Part shown: piece by piece, positions 1 through 8,783 of the stretch
Position numbering within the stretch: the first letter of the stretch is position 1
Layout of the letters: every line of letters begins with the position of its first letter
NCBI RefSeq assembly: GCF_003710865.1
Contig: NZ_RHHO01000038.1
Span: forward strand, 1-64,000
Length of the DNA stretch: 64,000 bases
Direction of reading: 5' to 3'
Source: Brevibacillus borstelensis
GTDB lineage: Bacteria; Bacillota; Bacilli; Brevibacillales; Brevibacillaceae
Made by a program: the position numbers and the translations under genes
The notes under the pieces: generated by a model
Seen by the model: the letters and a program-made list of their open reading frames with translations, nothing else
What the model was told of the DNA's origin: nothing
Database searches by the model: none

Positions 1-152
1 ATTTTAACAGTGCCGTTCACACCATATATTTCATCTATCATGCGAGTGTGGCGGTATACATTTCTTTTAGCAGAATATTGCAAGCGCCAAGCGACACGTT
101 TTAAAAAATTTCGACATTCTTTTTTTATGATTTCATCTCTCAACAGTCTCAC
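1..152 (-). CDS. N-terminal fragment of an unrecognised small basic protein, cut by the window edge
   Basis: An open frame reads leftward off the window edge from a GTG at 152 (or, better spaced from the AAGGTGAG ribosome site, a TTG at 143). The visible 47-50 residues are rich in Lys and Arg and include RDEIIKKECRNFLKR. That opening vaguely recalls small sigma-70-like sporulation or mobile-element regulators, but this rests on memory of sequence style and no domain can be confirmed from so short a piece. It is transcribed away from the rest of the window. Confidence 0.35.
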   Translation of the reverse strand, partial: MRLLRDEIIKKECRNFLKRVAWRLQYSAKRNVYRHTRMIDEIYGVNGTVK

Positions 153-712
153 CTTCTTACCTTTTAAAATAAGCTGATGGAAATGTGGAAATGGCCAAGG
201 GGGAGGAATATAGCCCTAGTCTAAGACTATCTATTAACAAGGAAATCCAATTGTTTAAATTGCAACCTTATTCCTAGGAAAACATAGGTTATTTTTTATT
301 AATTTATATTAGATGTCGAAATTTGTAAAAATCACGAATGCTTACATAACGTAATTCGACAAATAAATTATTGATAAGTGTCTAACATGAGGTAAAAAAG
401 GGAGGCGAATTATCATGATTGAACGTATGTATGAACATACCCAGCATGTTCCTAGGAATGTATTTTGAAAGGGTCGTTTAGTTTGCTGATCGTGGACGGA
501 TGGCGGATATTACCAGGGGTTATTCTGTATATTTCATTATAAAGGAGGTGGAAGTGATACTTTTTCAGGAGGACGATGGGATGAAATCTAAGTATTAGTT
601 AGTAGGATGGGAATTTGTAGAAAAAAATAATTGTAAAAAAGCAACTTATTGATTCATTTTGCGTTTAATAATTAAGGAGGTAATTACCTATAGAGGAAAA
701 AGGAGGAGGAAC
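153..712. other. AT-rich 560-bp gap holding only tiny possible ORFs
   Basis: No normal-sized gene is present. Two very short frames have good ribosome sites: 415-468 (17 codons) and 554-598, whose frame can be extended upstream to an ATG at 500 giving 32 codons. Neither resembles a protein I know. The stretch is clearly more AT-rich than the genes after 3460, like an accessory or degraded region. The upstream control region of the secreted protein at 713 must lie here, but I see no convincing sigma-A promoter. Confidence 0.5.
415..468 (+). CDS. possible 17-residue peptide with a strong ribosome binding site
   Basis: The reading frame MIERMYEHTQHVPRNVF is preceded by AAGGGAGGCG at a suitable distance. 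It has no hydrophobic stretch and no similarity that I recognise. It could be a leader peptide, the start of a decayed gene, or chance. Only the ribosome site speaks for it. Confidence 0.2.
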   Translation: MIERMYEHTQHVPRNVF

Positions 713-1906
713 ATGAGCTTCAAGCGAATTGTAGGGTGTCTGAGCATTCTCGTCTTACTCATGTGGAGTGTGACTGACAGTTCGTGCAGCTTTGCTTCAG
801 AACATCCTGAACCTGTTATTGAGCATATGGTAACATTGGTAAAAAGTCCTGAGAAAATACTCGTTAGAGAAAGTTGGTATCATACACAAAGTAAGAATGA
901 GCGCCATGACGAATTCGAATATTCCTTTGCTGACAGTGAAGAAATTGGGATGGGACGGACAATCGTAAAAGAGCAAGGGAAACAGATTTATAGGATTAGT
1001 AAAAAACAGGATAAAGTTACTGAGGATACCGGAACGGGACCGTATTATACAACAATATCTCCGGGCAAAACTTTGTTCCAATCCACGACAGATGCCTATC
1101 GGACAACGGATTGGACTTCGGCTGGTACTGTACAAATCGACGGGGAACGGGTGGAAAAAATGATAAGAGAAGTACGGGACCCAGTGGCCTCTTATACGGA
1201 AATTGTTTATTTGAAACAAACGACCGGCTTGCCTGTTGTTAAAGAGTATTACAAGGGTAGAGACTTAAAAAAACCGCTGATTGCGGAGGCGTTCTTTTTT
1301 GAAAAGGTAGACGATCCAGCAGGTGCCTTATTCACGATTCCGGATCCCCAAAAGCATAAACAAATTATCAAACATGTGACACAGATAACAAAAAGTTCAA
1401 ATATTATTTCCTTTTCAAAAAGCTGGCAACATCCACAAAATGGCGATGAGCGGTATGAATTTTTTAATTATGACTTTTCATTCAAAGAGGGTGTAAGTCA
1501 GCAATGGATCGTAAATAAACAAGGAACGAAGTTTTTTCATAAGAGAAAGGAAGGAGGAGAAGTTACTGTAAATACGGAGAGGAAGCCAGGGAATTTTATT
1601 CCTGCAGGACTATCTTTGTTTCAAAATCAAGGCGGGAGGGAATGGGAATTTGTAGGAACTGTAAATTATAACAGGAAGATGACACAAGTGTACAAGCAAG
1701 TAGATACTGAACCAAAAGGCACTACCACGATATTCGCTTACGTTGATCGAAAAACAGGCCTTCCGATGAAGGAAGAGATATTTTGGACATATTGGGACGA
1801 AGAATATTATGCTATTCCTAAAAAAGAACCCCAATCTACTAGCATTTATTTTTTTGAGAACGTCCAAGATCCAACCGGAACGTTGTTCAGTATCCCTAAA
1901 AAATAA
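713..1906 (+). CDS. secreted protein with two tandem homologous halves
   Basis: A 397-residue protein starting at the ATG behind AAAGGAGGAGGAAC; an upstream in-frame start at 659 lacks such a site. Residues 1-30 form a signal peptide (basic start, hydrophobic core, cleavage probably near SFASEH). The rest is an internal duplication: each half has a similar opening (ESWYHTQSKNERHDEFEY versus KSWQHPQNGDERYEFFNY), a PGKTLFQ or AGLSLFQ segment, a TGLP turn, and ends in FEKVDDPAGALFTIP or FENVQDPTGTLFSIP. The pattern resembles LolA-like or sigma-factor-regulatory extracytoplasmic beta domains, but I cannot assign a family. It stands alone, convergent with the gene at 2219. Confidence 0.75.
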   Translation: MSFKRIVGCLSILVLLMWSVTDSSCSFASEHPEPVIEHMVTLVKSPEKILVRESWYHTQSKNERHDEFEYSFADSEEIGMGRTIVKEQGKQIYRISKKQDKVTEDTGTGPYYTTISPGKTLFQSTTDAYRTTDWTSAGTVQIDGERVEKMIREVRDPVASYTEIVYLKQTTGLPVVKEYYKGRDLKKPLIAEAFFFEKVDDPAGALFTIPDPQKHKQIIKHVTQITKSSNIISFSKSWQHPQNGDERYEFFNYDFSFKEGVSQQWIVNKQGTKFFHKRKEGGEVTVNTERKPGNFIPAGLSLFQNQGGREWEFVGTVNYNRKMTQVYKQVDTEPKGTTTIFAYVDRKTGLPMKEEIFWTYWDEEYYAIPKKEPQSTSIYFFENVQDPTGTLFSIPKK

Positions 1907-1955
1907 AAGACTGTGTATAAAATAATAACTGTACTTTGTACCTACGTAGATTTAA

Positions 1956-2076
1956 TAAAAGGTTTCATCCCCGAAGGATGGTTCTCTCCCGAACATTAGT
2001 CGCAAGCCGCTTTAATTAGCGTCTGTGACTATATTGTGTCAAGGGAAGATATTCCGCTAAGGGGATGAAACCTTGT
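1956..2076. mobile_element. MITE-like element with terminal inverted repeats and flanking 9-bp direct repeat
   Basis: A perfect 14-bp inverted repeat, AAGGTTTCATCCCC at 1959-1972 and its complement at 2061-2074, brackets about 88 bp with no ORF. The 9-mer TAGATTTAA occurs just outside on both sides (1947-1955 and 2077-2085), as a target-site duplication would. The interior can fold too: AGTCGCA near 1998 can pair with TGTGACT near 2027, capped by CGCT/AGCG. The element sits between two convergent genes and has no T-run, so it is not an ordinary terminator. A structured non-coding RNA is the alternative. Confidence 0.5.
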
Positions 2077-2218
2077 TAGATTTAAGCTACTTGGTTTTAT
2101 GAGATGTTTTCGAGATATTATTAGATACCATATATAAGCCACGAATGTCTTCGTTTTCGCCAAATATTTGGAGGCGGTATCTTAAATAGTGGATTAGAGA
2201 TTATTATCCAACAACGTT

Positions 2219-3214
2219 TTACCAATCTTTTCTTTTATCATAGAAATCTTTTATTTTTTTTATTAGACTATCGCCGTTTGATTTTTCAGAGAGAACACTT
2301 GAAAGTTGACCTGCATAAAAAGTAATAGGTGTACGCGAGTCAGGGTGGAGGAGTCTACTGAAACGTCGTTCACAATAATCGTAACGTTCAGCGTATGCGC
2401 TGTTAGAAAAATATTTATCGTTAATCTCCATTACGACTCCAATATCTGCGGTAGCATTAGCTTTTCTTCCACCAGCTACAGGATCACCATCCAGATCAAC
2501 AATTTCGCCATCTTGATCCAAATATTCATTTGTAACTGAATCTAGAACAGCATTCACGTTTTCCTTTTCTGATGGTTGGAAGTAGTAGGAAGGCTGGATC
2601 AAGATGTAGTCGAAAATATTGGTTCTATTAGCGACAACACCCAGATTATGAATAATCTTTAGTTTGTTTTCATTAAATCCATAGTAAGGGCACCACATAA
2701 ACTCATTTCCATAATGGTCATCTAAATCGCGAATATAGTACGATATGTCATTCATTAATCTGACGCTAGAATTGGACGTTGGTGAAGTTTCACTAATTTT
2801 TTCATAAACTGGATGTACAGTTTCCATCGAGTAATAAAAACCCCTAACGTCTTCCCAACGACCAATTGATTCAAGACTTTCTCGTACACCATCAATATAA
2901 TTTCTGTAGTACTTGTACAGATGCCTTTCATAGTTGATCGTCCCATGTGTGGCCTCATAATGAGGTAGACCGACCCACACCCAAGGCTGAAAATCGGATT
3001 TTGCATATTCCCGGAAAAATGATTCTACTCCGTTAATGCAGAAATCAACGATACTGTTATTATGTCTGGTATCATCGTACCTAAACTTGTCACTTCCTAA
3101 TCCCACTTCTAAAGTAATCGCATTCAAGCCGGTACCCTCGAGTTTATCAAGGTCTCTTGCACGAATGGGATCATACTGCCTGCCGATATATACTAGCAAA
3201 TTTCGCATCGCCAT
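2219..3214 (-). CDS. DUF4855-like protein, probable TIM-barrel glycosidase-like fold
   Basis: A 331-residue protein with no signal peptide, starting at the ATG behind AGGGGGA; a second ATG lies two codons in. Features such as the FDYILIQPSYYFQPS segment, the later GVVMEIN strand and the many Trp/Tyr/Phe residues are those I associate with DUF4855 proteins, which are predicted to have a glycoside-hydrolase-like barrel. Acidic residues in GFYYSMETVHP and VVMEIND would be candidates for active-site carboxylates. Function is unknown. It is AT-rich compared with downstream genes and stands alone, which suits an accessory gene. The family call is from memory of motifs. Confidence 0.5.
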   Translation of the reverse strand: MAMRNLLVYIGRQYDPIRARDLDKLEGTGLNAITLEVGLGSDKFRYDDTRHNNSIVDFCINGVESFFREYAKSDFQPWVWVGLPHYEATHGTINYERHLYKYYRNYIDGVRESLESIGRWEDVRGFYYSMETVHPVYEKISETSPTSNSSVRLMNDISYYIRDLDDHYGNEFMWCPYYGFNENKLKIIHNLGVVANRTNIFDYILIQPSYYFQPSEKENVNAVLDSVTNEYLDQDGEIVDLDGDPVAGGRKANATADIGVVMEINDKYFSNSAYAERYDYCERRFSRLLHPDSRTPITFYAGQLSSVLSEKSNGDSLIKKIKDFYDKRKDW

Positions 3215-3462
3215 TTAATTTTCCCCCTAGTTTTAAAGGTTTAAAAACGACTGTTAGGACCGGTCTTTCCTGTCGCTTCAACTAGCAAGGAAAAAATGAC
3301 AACGAAAAAGCAACTACAACTCTAAATAATAATTTCGAAGCCTATTCTTTTCGTAAAACAACGAACGAATTACCCACACAAAAATTGCTCAGCAACCCTC
3401 ATCTAATCCCAAGCACTCCCCATATACATAAGATAAGGACGGAAAGACTTGGGGGGACAACA

Positions 3463-4887
3463 ATGACCAATGAAGAGCGCAAAGAACTTGAGCGTGCCAT
3501 AGACGAAATTACGGAGATTGCCAAAGGCTTCGGCCTTGATTTTTACCCGATGCGGTACGAAATTTGCCCGGCGGACATCATTTACACGTTCGGCGCGTAC
3601 GGGATGCCGACCCGTTTCTCGCACTGGAGCTTTGGAAAGTCCTTTTACAAAATGAAGCTGCAGTACGACCTCAACCTGAGCAAAATTTACGAGCTGGTGA
3701 TCAACTCCAATCCGTGCTACGCCTTTCTTCTTGACGGCAACACCCTGATCCAAAACAAGCTGATCGTCGCCCACGTCCTGGCGCATTGCGACTTTTTCAA
3801 AAACAACGCCCGCTTCTCCAACACCAACCGGGACATGGTCGAGAGCATGGCAGCGAGCTCGGAGCGCATCCGCCAATACGAAATCGAGCACGGCAAGGAA
3901 GCGGTCGAATCCTTGCTCGATGCTTGCCTGGCCGTTCAGGAGCACATCGACCCGAGCCTCTTGCGTCCCAAGCTGAGATGGAAGCGGGAGGTAGAGGAGG
4001 CGGGGAATAAACCGGCAGCCAAAGCGGAGCGCAGCACCCCATACGACGATTTGTGGCGGCTGGACCGTGCAGAAGAGAAGACGGAGCCGGAGAAGCCGGC
4101 GCGCAAATTTCCGCCAGAACCGGAGAAAGACCTGCTGCTCTTTCTTATGGAGCATAGCCAGATTCTCGACGATTGGCAGCGTGATGTCCTGACGATCGTC
4201 CGGGATGAGATGCTCTATTTCTGGCCGCAGTTGGAGACGAAGATTATGAACGAAGGCTGGGCCTCCTACTGGCACATGCGGATTTTGCGCGAAATGGACC
4301 TGACCGAAGCGGAGACGATTGAATTTGCCAAGCTGCATTCCTCTGTCATTCAGCCTTCGCCGACGAGCATTAATCCGTATCATTTGGGGTTGAAAATTTT
4401 CGAAGACATTGAACGCCGCTGGGACAATCCGACCAAGGAGGAGCAGGAGCGTTTCGGACGGAAGCCGGGGCAGGGACGCGCCAAAATTTTTGAAGTCCGC
4501 GAGCTGGAGTCTGACATCAGCTTTATCCGCAACTACTTGACCAAGGATTTGGTCGGCAAGCTCGATCTGTACATGTTTGGCAAGCAGGGGAACGAGTGGG
4601 TCGTGACCGACAAGGCATGGGAGGATGTCCGGGATGGTCTCGCCGTTACCCGCGTCAATGGCGGCTTCCCGTATGTCATGGTCCACGACGGCGACTACCT
4701 GCGGGCTGGCGAGCTGTACCTGAAGCACCATTTTGAAGGACTGGAGCTGGATGTCAAATACGTGGAGAAGACGATTCCTTACATTTATCGCATGTGGGGG
4801 AAAAATGTCCATCTTGAAACGGTGATCGAGGATCGGCCTGTACAGTTTACGTATGACGGGAAAAAGGTGCATCGGCGGTTTTTGTAA
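3463..4887 (+). CDS. spoVR: stage V sporulation protein R (SpoVR family)
   Basis: A 474-residue cytoplasmic protein, close to the roughly 470 of Bacillus SpoVR, which takes part in spore cortex formation. I chose the ATG behind CTTGGGGGGACAACA rather than an upstream in-frame start at 3385 without a ribosome site. Typical SpoVR segments are present: [17 protein letters not shown] near the start, [16 protein letters not shown], the [12 protein letters not shown]-like [17 protein letters not shown], and [14 protein letters not shown] in the middle. It is a single gene ending at a strong terminator. In Bacillus it belongs to the mother-cell sigma-E regulon; I could not identify a clear sigma-E promoter here. 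Confidence 0.93.
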   Translation: MTNEERKELERAIDEITEIAKGFGLDFYPMRYEICPADIIYTFGAYGMPTRFSHWSFGKSFYKMKLQYDLNLSKIYELVINSNPCYAFLLDGNTLIQNKLIVAHVLAHCDFFKNNARFSNTNRDMVESMAASSERIRQYEIEHGKEAVESLLDACLAVQEHIDPSLLRPKLRWKREVEEAGNKPAAKAERSTPYDDLWRLDRAEEKTEPEKPARKFPPEPEKDLLLFLMEHSQILDDWQRDVLTIVRDEMLYFWPQLETKIMNEGWASYWHMRILREMDLTEAETIEFAKLHSSVIQPSPTSINPYHLGLKIFEDIERRWDNPTKEEQERFGRKPGQGRAKIFEVRELESDISFIRNYLTKDLVGKLDLYMFGKQGNEWVVTDKAWEDVRDGLAVTRVNGGFPYVMVHDGDYLRAGELYLKHHFEGLELDVKYVEKTIPYIYRMWGKNVHLETVIEDRPVQFTYDGKKVHRRFL

Positions 4888-4941
4888 GAGTACGGGAAGA
4901 TCACAAGAACATTTTTTCACGGGAAAGCAAAAAGTGCAGAC

Positions 4942-4963
4942 GGGGCGATCAGCCCCTTTTTTT
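4942..4963 (+). terminator. rho-independent terminator after spoVR
   Basis: GGGGC, loop GATCA, GCCCC, then seven T residues. Confidence 0.85.
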
Positions 4964-5120
4964 GTTCCAGACAGAATGGACATCAGCCGCACTGCCATCC
5001 CATTGTTCTGCTCAAGCCGCAGCTACTGCTTTTTCGTTTAAAGAGAAGCACCTCGAACGCCATCTCCGCTTTTTGTTGCGCAAGCTTGTTTCATGATGCT
5101 GCTGACCTGAACAAAATGAA

Positions 5121-5170
5121 TTTACGCTTGTAAAACTTGAAGTCGGCTGTTATATTTACATTTGTAAATA
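5121..5170 (+). promoter_or_regulatory. double BlaI-type operator over the blaI promoter
   Basis: Two dyads flank and overlap a likely promoter: TTTAC-N4-GTAAA at 5121-5134 and the perfect TATTTACA-TT-TGTAAATA at 5153-5170. TACA/TGTA half-sites are what BlaI and MecI repressors bind. A -35 TTGTAA (5129-5134) and -10 TATATT (5151-5156), 16 bp apart, fall within the two operators, so bound repressor would block the polymerase. The blaI ribosome site follows at once. Confidence 0.7.
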
Positions 5171-5200
5171 ATAGTTTCCAATCGATAGGAGGTGAAGCAT

Positions 5201-5584
5201 ATGACCAACATTCCGAGAATATCCGAATCCGAGTGGGAAATCATGAAGGTGATTTGGAAGCAAAGTCCGCTCACCGCGGAGCAAATCGCAGCTCAACTGC
5301 CGGCCGAAATCGAATGGAGCGATCAGACGGTTCGCACCTTTCTGAACAGGCTAGTGAAAAAAAAGGCGATCGGATTCGAGAAGGCGGGTAGAAGCTATCT
5401 GTACTACCCGGCGGTTACCGAAAAAGAATGCGTCAAAGCGGAAAGCAAATCGTTTGTAAACAGAGTGTTTGGCGGAGCGGCAAAGCTGATGGTGACCAAC
5501 TTTTTGGAAGAGGGCGATTGGTCCGAGAAGGAGATTGAGCAGTTGCAGAAGATACTTGAGGAAAAAAAGGGAGAAAAACGATAG
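5201..5584 (+). CDS. blaI: BlaI/MecI family transcriptional repressor
   Basis: A 127-residue winged-helix repressor; ATG chosen because AGGAGGTG lies directly upstream (an in-frame GTG sits three codons earlier). The N-terminal half, ISESEWEIMKVIWKQSPLTA through SDQTVRTFLNRLVKKKAI, is the characteristic BlaI DNA-binding domain; the C-terminal half forms the dimer helices and holds the site normally cut when the sensor is activated. It is followed 30 bp later by a BlaR1-like protease, its expected partner, and it probably represses both genes through the double operator upstream. The regulated output is unknown because no beta-lactamase is nearby. Confidence 0.93.
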   Translation: MTNIPRISESEWEIMKVIWKQSPLTAEQIAAQLPAEIEWSDQTVRTFLNRLVKKKAIGFEKAGRSYLYYPAVTEKECVKAESKSFVNRVFGGAAKLMVTNFLEEGDWSEKEIEQLQKILEEKKGEKR

Positions 5585-5614
5585 CGACAGAAGGCGAAAT
5601 GCCGGAGGCCATCG

Positions 5615-7783
5615 TTGAGGTACAAACACATGGAGATCCTATGCGACGTTTTTTTATGGTTTTTCGATTCCACACTAGCGGCGAGCGCAGTGGTCCTGCT
5701 GGTGATGGCCATTCAAAAATTGTTTCGGCATCGTCTGAGTCCCCGCCTTCAGCATGCGCTGTGGCTGCTCGTGTTGGTCAGACTGCTTTTGCCTGATTTG
5801 CCAAGCAGCCCGGCAAGCATATTTAATGTTGCCGCAACGATAAAAAATGCCGTTTCGATGATTCATGTGGAAGGCAGCAGCCTGTCCCATGACATTTCTC
5901 GAAACAGCGAAGAGAATAAAATACCACAAAACAATCATAGCACGGCTCTTGAAAAAAATCATGTGCAGCCTGTAGCGATCGCGCTGCAGGATGAAACGCA
6001 AGCACGTCAATTCTCGCAGGTTGGCTATCCGCTGGGAGTACAAGTCGTATCGGCGATCTGGTTTGCCGGGGCCATTGTGTTCATAGGCTATTTGTTTGCC
6101 TGCCTGTTCCGGTTGAGAAATCGACGCAAAACGCTCACGCCTGTAACAGACCCGCAGATCTTGTCTGTCATGGATGAATGTCAAAGGAAATTCGGTATAA
6201 AGAAGCCAATCCCGCTGTACACAGGGGACTATGCAAAAAGCCCGTTTATCGCCGGATTGATTCATCCGTGGATCTTCGTCCCGGAAGCGGTCGTGAAAGA
6301 GTTGGCCCCCTCCCAGCTACTACATATTTTGTCACACGAGCTGGCCCACTGCAAAAGAAAAGACATGTGGTGGAATACGCTCAGCAGCTTTGTCCTGGCG
6401 ATTCACTGGATGAATCCGCTCGTGTGGATCTGTGTAAAAAGAATGAAAGCGGCCAGGGAGATCGCCTGCGATGCCTGCGTTCTGGAGGTTCTCGGAGAAC
6501 AAGCAGCGACTCCTTATGGCTTGACGATGATTGAATGTTTGAAGCGGTTTGCGTCCAAATCCGCTCAGCCCCAACTGCTGTATTTTTGGGGTACGACCAA
6601 CAAAAGCGAAATGACAAGGAGAATTACCATGATCAAAGCATATAAAAAGGGAACGTATAAATTGTCGGCTCTGGCGGTTGTCTGTGTAGCCGGTCTCGGT
6701 GTAGCGACATTAACCAACGCCGCCGCGCCTGCACCTGCTCCGGCAAGCAGCCCGGCAACCATTGCGGAAACGGGAAAAGAGCGCCTTCTGTTCGATTCTT
6801 CTCATCGGAGCTACGGCAGCTTGGAAAAGGCGGTAAAGGTATCGCCCACACCGTTCAAGGTGCCGGACTTGCCGGAGTTAAGCTTGGCCTATGTTACCTT
6901 GTATCTGGATGATCAAAAGCTGTCCAAAGTGGATATTGGTTTTAACAAATATGAAGGAAAGAGCCACTACTTATATGATATGGTGATTCTTCCTAGTGGA
7001 GCCGAGCATGATGATGCCTTGTTGGAAAATCAGCAATCCCTGGATATCAAGAAAGAAACGCTGAAGCTGAATGGAATGGACATTCTAAAGCTGACACGGG
7101 TATCGGACTCGCTGACCGCCTATTTTTGGGAGGACCAAGGCCTTCAATATAAGCTCAGAGAGTTTGATGTTTCTGATGAAGAAATGTTGAAAGTGATTTC
7201 CTCGATGAAATTCCCTGACCAAGACATGTTGAAGCAATATGAAAATCAGAAGGGTCAGTTCAAAACAAACGTCTATGACACAGAAGACTTGCGCTATGCG
7301 CAGGAGTTGCTCGGATTTACTCCGAAGCTTCCCATGCAATTTCTTGAAATCTTTGAAGCATCTGGAGCTTGGGCGTACTATCGAGATACGGACCGCACAT
7401 CAATGGGCTTCTTCGTGGAGTTTGCAAGAACCAACAAACCTGGAAAATGGAAAAACAGCTTCTATTTTGATCAGGAAAAAGACACGAGCACGTATGAAGA
7501 GATTCAGAAGACGGGCACCTATTTTCACGAAATTATTAATGGCGAAAAAATTGGCTTGAAGACGACTCCTTTGCAAATAGAGGGGAAAAAAGTATTCCGC
7601 ACAGAAAAATATAAAATAGATGGAAGGTTGAGCTCGCCGGATGAAGTTGACAATGTCAGTTATTTTTGGGTAGAGAACGATCTCGGCTACCAGGTAACCT
7701 TCCAGGAAGATCTTCCGCAGCAACAAGAAATTGTCGCTGAGTTGATCAAAGCAAAACCGGTAGATGCCAGCCAATGGAAATAA
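5615..7783 (+). CDS. BlaR1-like M56 zinc metalloprotease with a DUF4367-like sensor half
   Basis: A 722-residue membrane protein, started at a TTG six bases after GGAGG (an ATG at 5630 is possible). The N-terminal half has several membrane segments and the M56 catalytic motif HELAH at residues 241-245 with the later AREIACDACVLE helix, as in BlaR1 and MecR1. The expected C-terminal penicillin-binding sensor, with its STxK and KTG motifs, is missing. After a membrane segment near residue 350 and an Ala/Pro linker come two similar beta-rich segments (SDSLTAYFWEDQGLQYKLREF and DNVSYFWVENDLGYQVTF) resembling DUF4367. It would therefore sense something other than beta-lactam and cleave or release the neighbouring BlaI-type repressor. 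Signal unknown. Confidence 0.85.
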   Translation: MRYKHMEILCDVFLWFFDSTLAASAVVLLVMAIQKLFRHRLSPRLQHALWLLVLVRLLLPDLPSSPASIFNVAATIKNAVSMIHVEGSSLSHDISRNSEENKIPQNNHSTALEKNHVQPVAIALQDETQARQFSQVGYPLGVQVVSAIWFAGAIVFIGYLFACLFRLRNRRKTLTPVTDPQILSVMDECQRKFGIKKPIPLYTGDYAKSPFIAGLIHPWIFVPEAVVKELAPSQLLHILSHELAHCKRKDMWWNTLSSFVLAIHWMNPLVWICVKRMKAAREIACDACVLEVLGEQAATPYGLTMIECLKRFASKSAQPQLLYFWGTTNKSEMTRRITMIKAYKKGTYKLSALAVVCVAGLGVATLTNAAAPAPAPASSPATIAETGKERLLFDSSHRSYGSLEKAVKVSPTPFKVPDLPELSLAYVTLYLDDQKLSKVDIGFNKYEGKSHYLYDMVILPSGAEHDDALLENQQSLDIKKETLKLNGMDILKLTRVSDSLTAYFWEDQGLQYKLREFDVSDEEMLKVISSMKFPDQDMLKQYENQKGQFKTNVYDTEDLRYAQELLGFTPKLPMQFLEIFEASGAWAYYRDTDRTSMGFFVEFARTNKPGKWKNSFYFDQEKDTSTYEEIQKTGTYFHEIINGEKIGLKTTPLQIEGKKVFRTEKYKIDGRLSSPDEVDNVSYFWVENDLGYQVTFQEDLPQQQEIVAELIKAKPVDASQWK

Positions 7784-7788
7784 GTCTA

Positions 7789-7826
7789 AAGGGAATTGTG
7801 CAGATCTTTTGTGCAATTCCCTTTTT
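7789..7826 (+). terminator. terminator after the blaI-blaR unit
   Basis: AAGGGAATTG and CAATTCCCTT form a 10-bp stem around a 15-nt loop, ending in a T-run. Confidence 0.8.
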
Positions 7827-7916
7827 AACCGATATGTTGTTTCTCTATAGCGTAAAAACGTTTTTGGAAGATTTGTCGATAAGGAGCTGCCCAGTCAGCG
7901 CCGAAAAACGCAAAGA

Positions 7917-7946
7917 AGCGCCCTCCGGATCGGAGCGGCGCTTTTT
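7917..7946. terminator. hairpin terminator between convergent genes
   Basis: AGCGCC-CTCC and GGAG-C-GGCGCT pair, followed by five T on the plus strand. It is placed where it could also stop transcription of the minus-strand marR gene. Confidence 0.6.
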
Positions 7947-7978
7947 GGCCAGATAGCGTGTAACCGATGTTGAAACGA

Positions 7979-8398
7979 TCAAGAGAGCGAATCGAGATTT
8001 TTCATCATTTGCTGCAAGACGCGGTCAAAGACGATCAAATCCTCTTCCTTGATATTTTGCAGGGCGATAATTTCCAGATCGTCAGAGGTTTTCTGCCAGG
8101 TGGCGAGCATCTCTTTCGCCTGCGGAGTCAGGGAAACTTTGCGTGCCCGTTTATCCTCGCCTTCCTCGCGAATCACCCATCCCAGCTCCTCCAGCCGGGT
8201 CAGTGATCTGGTAATTGTGGGGGCTTCCACGTTTAAATAATTGCTGATATCGACCTGGGTCAAGGAGCCTCGCTGATGCAAACACCAGATAATTCCCCAC
8301 TGTGAGCTGTACAACCCTTGGGTAGACAGCTTTTCATTCAATTTTTTGGTAAATTTCCTAGCCGCCTGGTTTATTTTGTGTCCATATATGTAGTTCAA
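7979..8398 (-). CDS. MarR family transcriptional regulator
   Basis: A 139-residue winged-helix protein of typical MarR length. The core shows the recognition region LTQVDISNYLNVEAPTITRSLTRLEELGWV and the basic wing REEGEDKRARKVSLT, flanked by N- and C-terminal dimerisation helices. It lies alone on the minus strand, divergent from the dehydrogenase operon that starts at 8784. The 385-bp space between them holds a 23-bp near-perfect palindrome just after that operon's -10, so repression of the dehydrogenase operon is a reasonable inference. The ligand is unknown. Confidence 0.9.
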   Translation of the reverse strand: MNYIYGHKINQAARKFTKKLNEKLSTQGLYSSQWGIIWCLHQRGSLTQVDISNYLNVEAPTITRSLTRLEELGWVIREEGEDKRARKVSLTPQAKEMLATWQKTSDDLEIIALQNIKEEDLIVFDRVLQQMMKNLDSLS

Positions 8399-8549
8399 TG
8401 GCTATCCTCCTAAAGGTGCTTTTTGGCAGATGATCCTTTTCTTTCATAGACGGAACACCAAGAGGTTGGTAACAATTTTTTTGCTTCCATCTGTTTATGA
8501 TTTCCAAAAAACGGACTGCTCAGCGGCGCGATGAATCCGTTTTCAAATG

Positions 8550-8610
8550 TTTACCTAAGTAAATGCAACTACTATTCATCCTACTTGCAGAACGGCTTTA
8601 AGTAAATGTA
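8550..8610. promoter_or_regulatory. repeated regulator-like sites between marR and the dehydrogenase operon
   Basis: A dyad TTTAC-CTAA-GTAAA lies at 8550-8563. Overlapping it, TAAGTAAATGCA (8556-8567) recurs with one change as TAAGTAAATGTA at 8599-8610, 43 bp away, about four helix turns. These could be regulator sites for the divergent marR promoter. Confidence 0.35.
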
Positions 8611-8702
8611 TCTTTTGTGAAAATTGTATGGAAATTTCATTTTGGACAGCGTAGGGATTTCCAAGTTTGTTTTATTGGAAAATTACAATAACACCTAAAC
8701 GT

Positions 8703-8756
8703 TTGACAGATATTTTTCTTTGAAACTATCATGAACTAGGTAATAATTATCTAGTT
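8703..8756 (+). promoter_or_regulatory. promoter and MarR-type operator of the dehydrogenase operon
   Basis: TTGACA (8703-8708) and TATCAT (8727-8732) are 18 bp apart. Immediately downstream, 8734-8756 is a 23-bp palindrome with arms AACTAG and CTAGTT in which 10 of 11 base pairs match. A repressor bound there would cover the transcription start. MarR proteins commonly bind such 20-odd-bp palindromes. Confidence 0.65.
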
Positions 8757-8783
8757 AATTTTACACATCAAGGAGGAACTACT

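Noticed and set aside
3403-4998. Long minus-strand ORF of 531 codons opposite spoVR
   Set aside because: It mirrors the third-position GC bias of spoVR, its protein has no recognisable motif, and it has no ribosome site.
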